Assembly: GCA_937895645.1 (NCBI GenBank)
Contig: CALBKQ010000176.1
Span: 1 to 8,220 of the forward strand
Length of the DNA: 8,220 bases
Direction: 5' to 3'
Origin: an uncultured Clostridia bacterium
GTDB taxonomy: Bacteria; Bacillota; Clostridia; Oscillospirales; Acutalibacteraceae
Part shown: positions 5,727 to 8,220 of the stretch, one piece after another
Layout: each line of letters begins with the position of its first letter
Position numbering within the stretch: the stretch's first letter is position 1
Program-made: the position numbers and the translations under genes
The notes under the pieces: generated by a model
What the model was told of the DNA's origin: nothing
The model's input: only the letters and a program-made list of their open reading frames with translations
Database searches by the model: none

Positions 5727-6922
5727 ACTGTTTCCTCCCTTACACCGTCAGCACTAACAACACATATCTTTGAAATATTTTTTGATTTTGCATACTCTTT
5801 TGTTTCTTCTATTGTTTCAAAAGTACTATTTTCACAATAGATGCCCTTTTCACGAAGTTCTTTTGAATATGCTAAAGCATCTGTTATATAATCTTTTTCA
5901 CCAAAAACAATAATTTCAGGTAATTTTTCATTATCAAGTTCATTTCTTGACAACATTACAGTAGCCAAAGCACCTGTTTCAATACCAAAACCTGTTGACG
6001 GCATATCACGACCGAATTCAGCGCCAAGGCTATCATAACGACCACCTGAAACTACTGAAACGCCACTACCTTGCAAATATCCTTTGAAAATAATTCCTGT
6101 ATAGTAATTTGTACGGTTTACAAGGCTTAAATCAATAACGATTTTATCTGAAAGACCTGTTTTGCATAAAAGTATGTATAACTCTTTTAAGTAATCAAGA
6201 CTTTTTTGTCCTTCGTCACCTAAATCAATCTGTTTTGCTTTTTCAATAATTTCAAGACCACCAAAAAATCTTGGAAGATTGCGAATGCAGTCAGTTATAT
6301 CTGATTTGCCTATTTTATCAAGAATATTATTAAGTGAAACAAAATTTCTGCTTTCAACACATTCATAAATTTCACTTACTGTTTCGTCACTTACATTGAG
6401 TTTTTTGCAAAGTTCTTTGAAAAATCCTGCGTGACCAATTTCAAGTTTGAAATCAGCAGATGTGCAATTTTCAATAGCCTCCACAGCAGTAGTAATAACT
6501 TCTAAATCTGCACGAAGACCGTAAGCACCCATAAGTTCAATACCGCTTTGTACTGCCTCGTCACTTCTGCCTGTCAAATTTTTCTGTCTTAAAAACACAT
6601 TCTGATTATAATAAAGGCGAAGCGGTAAACCAGCATTCTGAAAACGTGTTGAAACAAGTCTTGCAATAGGAAGAGTTGAGTCAGGTCTTAGCACGAGGAG
6701 TCTACCGTAAGAATCAGTCAAACTATATAAATCTTCAGGATTATAACCTGAACTTTCACGATTGAAAACATCAAAAAATTCTATTGTAGGTGTCATTACC
6801 TTTTCGTAACCTTTTGACTTGAAAACAGATGAAAGTCTTTTTTCAGCACAACGGATTGCACGACTTTCAAGCGCTAAATAGTCTTTTGTTCCTTCAGGTG
6901 TGATTTTTGAATAATTTTTCAT
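5723..6922 (-). CDS. hisZ: ATP phosphoribosyltransferase regulatory subunit
   Basis: A histidyl-tRNA synthetase paralogue that forms a complex with short HisG and is required for its activity and histidine inhibition. It has the class II core: ITPEGTKDYLALE at 7-19, RPDSTLPIARLVSTRF (79-94) corresponding to motif 2, RLYYNQNVFLRQ, the HisRS-like YYTGIIFKGY (273-282), and GGRYDSLGAEFG with TGFGIE (293-315) around motif 3. After about residue 330 there is a short alpha/beta tail, perhaps a reduced relic of the synthetase anticodon-binding domain. At 399 residues it fits HisZ. Assignment as HisZ rather than HisRS rests on the hisG neighbour and the departures from HisRS motifs. It is the first gene of the operon, 37 or so bases from the predicted transcription start, with AAAGG about 9 bases upstream. 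Confidence 0.94.
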   Translation of the reverse strand: MKNYSKITPEGTKDYLALESRAIRCAEKRLSSVFKSKGYEKVMTPTIEFFDVFNRESSGYNPEDLYSLTDSYGRLLVLRPDSTLPIARLVSTRFQNAGLPLRLYYNQNVFLRQKNLTGRSDEAVQSGIELMGAYGLRADLEVITTAVEAIENCTSADFKLEIGHAGFFKELCKKLNVSDETVSEIYECVESRNFVSLNNILDKIGKSDITDCIRNLPRFFGGLEIIEKAKQIDLGDEGQKSLDYLKELYILLCKTGLSDKIVIDLSLVNRTNYYTGIIFKGYLQGSGVSVVSGGRYDSLGAEFGRDMPSTGFGIETGALATVMLSRNELDNEKLPEIIVFGEKDYITDALAYSKELREKGIYCENSTFETIEETKEYAKSKNISKICVVSADGVREETV

Positions 6923-6955
6923 AAAAATTACCTTTTCTTTTTGTTTTTCACTTTA

Positions 6956-6975
6956 GTGTGCTAATATGATAACAC
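6956..6975. promoter_or_regulatory. Imperfect palindrome overlapping the -10 box, candidate operator
   Basis: The 20-base element GTGTTATCATATTAGCACAC (minus strand) is symmetrical at 7 of 10 base pairs and covers the -10 box and probable start point. A dimeric repressor bound here would block initiation. A histidine-responsive TrpR-like regulator (HisR/YerC) is known to control his genes in some Firmicutes, but I cannot recall its motif well enough to assign this site. Confidence 0.35.
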
Positions 6976-6994
6976 GATAAAGCAAGTATGTCAA
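6966..6994 (-). promoter_or_regulatory. Sigma-A type promoter of the histidine operon
   Basis: On the minus strand the perfect -35 box TTGACA (6989-6994) is followed by a 17-base spacer and the -10 box TATCAT (6966-6971), preceded by TG one base upstream (extended -10). Transcription should start near 6959, giving a leader of about 37 bases before the hisZ ATG. That is too short for a T-box or attenuator, so control at initiation is more likely. Confidence 0.85.
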
Positions 6995-7030
6995 TGTGCA
7001 GAATCGCAAAACAAATAGCAACTCTGCACA
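6995..7030 (-). repeat. Hairpin or dyad between polC and the his promoter
   Basis: TGTGCAGAGTTGC pairs with GCGATTCTGCACA across a 10-base loop, 13 pairs including two G-U. It begins 19 bases after the polC stop and its far arm touches the -35 box. There is no U-run after it, so it is not a standard intrinsic terminator. It could form an RNA hairpin that ends or protects polC mRNA, or serve as a DNA operator. Confidence 0.6.
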
Positions 7031-7048
7031 CTATATTTGTTAAACTGA

Positions 7049-8220
7049 CTAAAAACCAAAGAACGAAATCTGTGCAGTTTCAGGAAGGTCATTTAATGCA
7101 CCAATTTCTTTAAGCGCAGTCACAACGGCACTTGACGCACCAGTTTTAGCCTGAAAATCATCAACTGAAACGAAATCCGCACCACACTCATCACGCCCTG
7201 CCACAATAGATTTTGCAGCGTTTTCGCCAACACCTGAAAGGGCTGAGAATGGCATTCTGATTTTTCCGTCTTCTATGTAATATTCTGTTGCCTTTGACTT
7301 GTAAATGTCAACAGGCAAAAGTTCAACGCCACGAGCCATCATCTCGTTTACAACCTGAAGTGCTGTAAACTGGTCCTGTTCTTTTGTTGTCATTGGCTTT
7401 TTATCTTTTGGCTCTGCATTAAGTGGTCCGTGAAGTTCAACCATTTTGCGTTTAACTGCATCTCTGCCTTGTGCTACGGTTATAGCGTCAAGGTCTCCGC
7501 CACGAACAGTTAAGAATGCAGTGTAGTATTCAGTTGGTCTGTAAATCTTATACCAGCCAAGGCGAAGTGCCGCAATAACATAAGCAGCTGCGTGAGCTTT
7601 AGGGAACATATACTTAATTTTGCGACAAGAATCCATATACCAATCAGGAACGCCACAGGCTTTCATTGCGTCTTCTGCACCTTCAGGGAAACCTGTTTTT
7701 GCAACAATACCTTTACGGGTAAGTTCCATAATCTTGAAAGCAAGACTTGAATCAAGGCCCTTATGGATTAGATAAGTCATAATATCGTCACGGGTACCAA
7801 TAACTTCTGAAATTGTGCAAGTACCATTTTTAATAAGTTCCTGTGCATTACCAAGCCAAACGTCAGTACCGTGTGAAAGACCTGAAATCTGTAAAAGGTC
7901 AGAGAATTTTTTAGGTTGTGCTTCTGTAAGCATTCCTCGAACAAAATCTGTACCCATTTCAGGAATTGAAAGTGTACCTGTCTGCACACCGATATCATCA
8001 GGAGTAAGACCTAATGCTTCAGGGCTTGTGCAAAGGCTTACAATTTTAGGGTCACAAACATCAACATCCATAACATTGATTCCCGTCATATCTTCAAGGT
8101 GCTTATAAAGAGTAGGCACATCATGGCCGAGAATATCAAGTTTAAGAATTGTATCGTGCAAGAAATGGAAGTCAAAGTGAGTTGTTTCCATATCGGATGA
8201 TGTATCATTTGCAGGGAATT
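7049..8220 (-). CDS. polC: DNA polymerase III PolC-type alpha subunit, C-terminal part
   Basis: The main replicative polymerase of Firmicutes. The last 389 residues are present and the gene continues past the right edge, so no start is seen; the methionine ten residues in is internal. Recognisable stretches are THFDFHFLHDTILKLDILGHD, PEMGTDFVRGML, ISGLSHGTDVWLGNAQELI, TRDDIMTYLIHKGL, the strongly conserved SCRKIKYMFPKAHAAAYVIAALRLGWYKIY, and a helix-hairpin-helix-like ALSGVGENAAKSIV near the end. The terminus AQISFFGF resembles the beta-clamp-binding tail usual for PolC. The polymerase palm and the exonuclease domain lie outside the window. Absence of any frame break suggests an intact gene. 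It is followed by its own intergenic gap and is unlikely to be a functional member of the his operon. Confidence 0.96.
   Translation of the reverse strand, partial: FPANDTSSDMETTHFDFHFLHDTILKLDILGHDVPTLYKHLEDMTGINVMDVDVCDPKIVSLCTSPEALGLTPDDIGVQTGTLSIPEMGTDFVRGMLTEAQPKKFSDLLQISGLSHGTDVWLGNAQELIKNGTCTISEVIGTRDDIMTYLIHKGLDSSLAFKIMELTRKGIVAKTGFPEGAEDAMKACGVPDWYMDSCRKIKYMFPKAHAAAYVIAALRLGWYKIYRPTEYYTAFLTVRGGDLDAITVAQGRDAVKRKMVELHGPLNAEPKDKKPMTTKEQDQFTALQVVNEMMARGVELLPVDIYKSKATEYYIEDGKIRMPFSALSGVGENAAKSIVAGRDECGADFVSVDDFQAKTGASSAVVTALKEIGALNDLPETAQISFFGF

Larger units (their letters stand above)
6954..7033. repeat. Inverted repeat flanking the his promoter
   Basis: TAGTGTGC at 6954-6961 recurs as its exact reverse complement GCACACTA at 7026-7033, with 64 bases between. 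The pair brackets the -35 and -10 boxes. A further TGTGC occurs at 6995-6999. The arms are short, so chance is possible, but the placement around one promoter suggests repeated regulator half-sites. Confidence 0.35.

Noticed and set aside
6955..6964. CIRCE heat-shock element, from the TTAGCAC sequence near the start point
   Set aside because: Only one half resembles CIRCE (TTAGCACTC); the required GAGTGCTAA half at 9 bases is absent.
6995..7030. Intrinsic terminator for polC
   Set aside because: A stem exists, but no T-run follows on the minus strand, so I list it only as a hairpin or dyad.
6923..7048. His T-box riboswitch leader
   Set aside because: The gap is only 126 bases, the promoter lies within it, and no T-box sequence or terminator precedes hisZ.

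Overview
The window looks like a piece of a low-GC Firmicutes genome, most likely a Clostridia member. The evidence is the Gram-positive replicase PolC, a short-form HisG paired with HisZ, AT-rich codons and strong AGGAGG-type ribosome sites. Every gene I can support lies on the minus strand, so the window reads biologically from its right end to its left end.

Right end (7049-8220): the C-terminal part of polC, cut by the window edge. A 126-base gap follows (6923-7048). It holds a clear sigma-A type promoter for the histidine genes and several dyad symmetries, but no room for a T-box leader.

Centre (817-6922): a compact histidine operon, hisZ-hisG-hisD-hisC-hisB-hisA-hisI-hisE. Junctions overlap by 1-4 bases or leave gaps of 1-3 bases. 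The set covers the pathway from PRPP plus ATP through PRFAR formation and from imidazole glycerol phosphate to histidine. It lacks hisH and hisF (imidazole glycerol phosphate synthase), which usually sit in such operons, and it lacks a histidinol-phosphate phosphatase. Those steps must be encoded elsewhere.

Left end (1-801): the genome content changes abruptly. Directly after hisE is a 108-codon ORF with a good ribosome site. Its first 25-30 residues look like the membrane anchor of a peptidase, and the remainder is the last quarter of a glucose-1-phosphate cytidylyltransferase (RfbF type). The join falls in a 20-base purine tract, and leucine codon choice changes there. Next comes a gene resembling a clostridial glycerophosphotransferase-associated surface-polysaccharide protein, which carries an in-frame TAA. 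The simplest reading is that a histidine operon has been joined to the middle of a surface-polysaccharide locus, either by illegitimate recombination in the cell or by a chimeric assembly. The sequence alone cannot say which. I see no tRNA, rRNA, CRISPR or insertion sequence.
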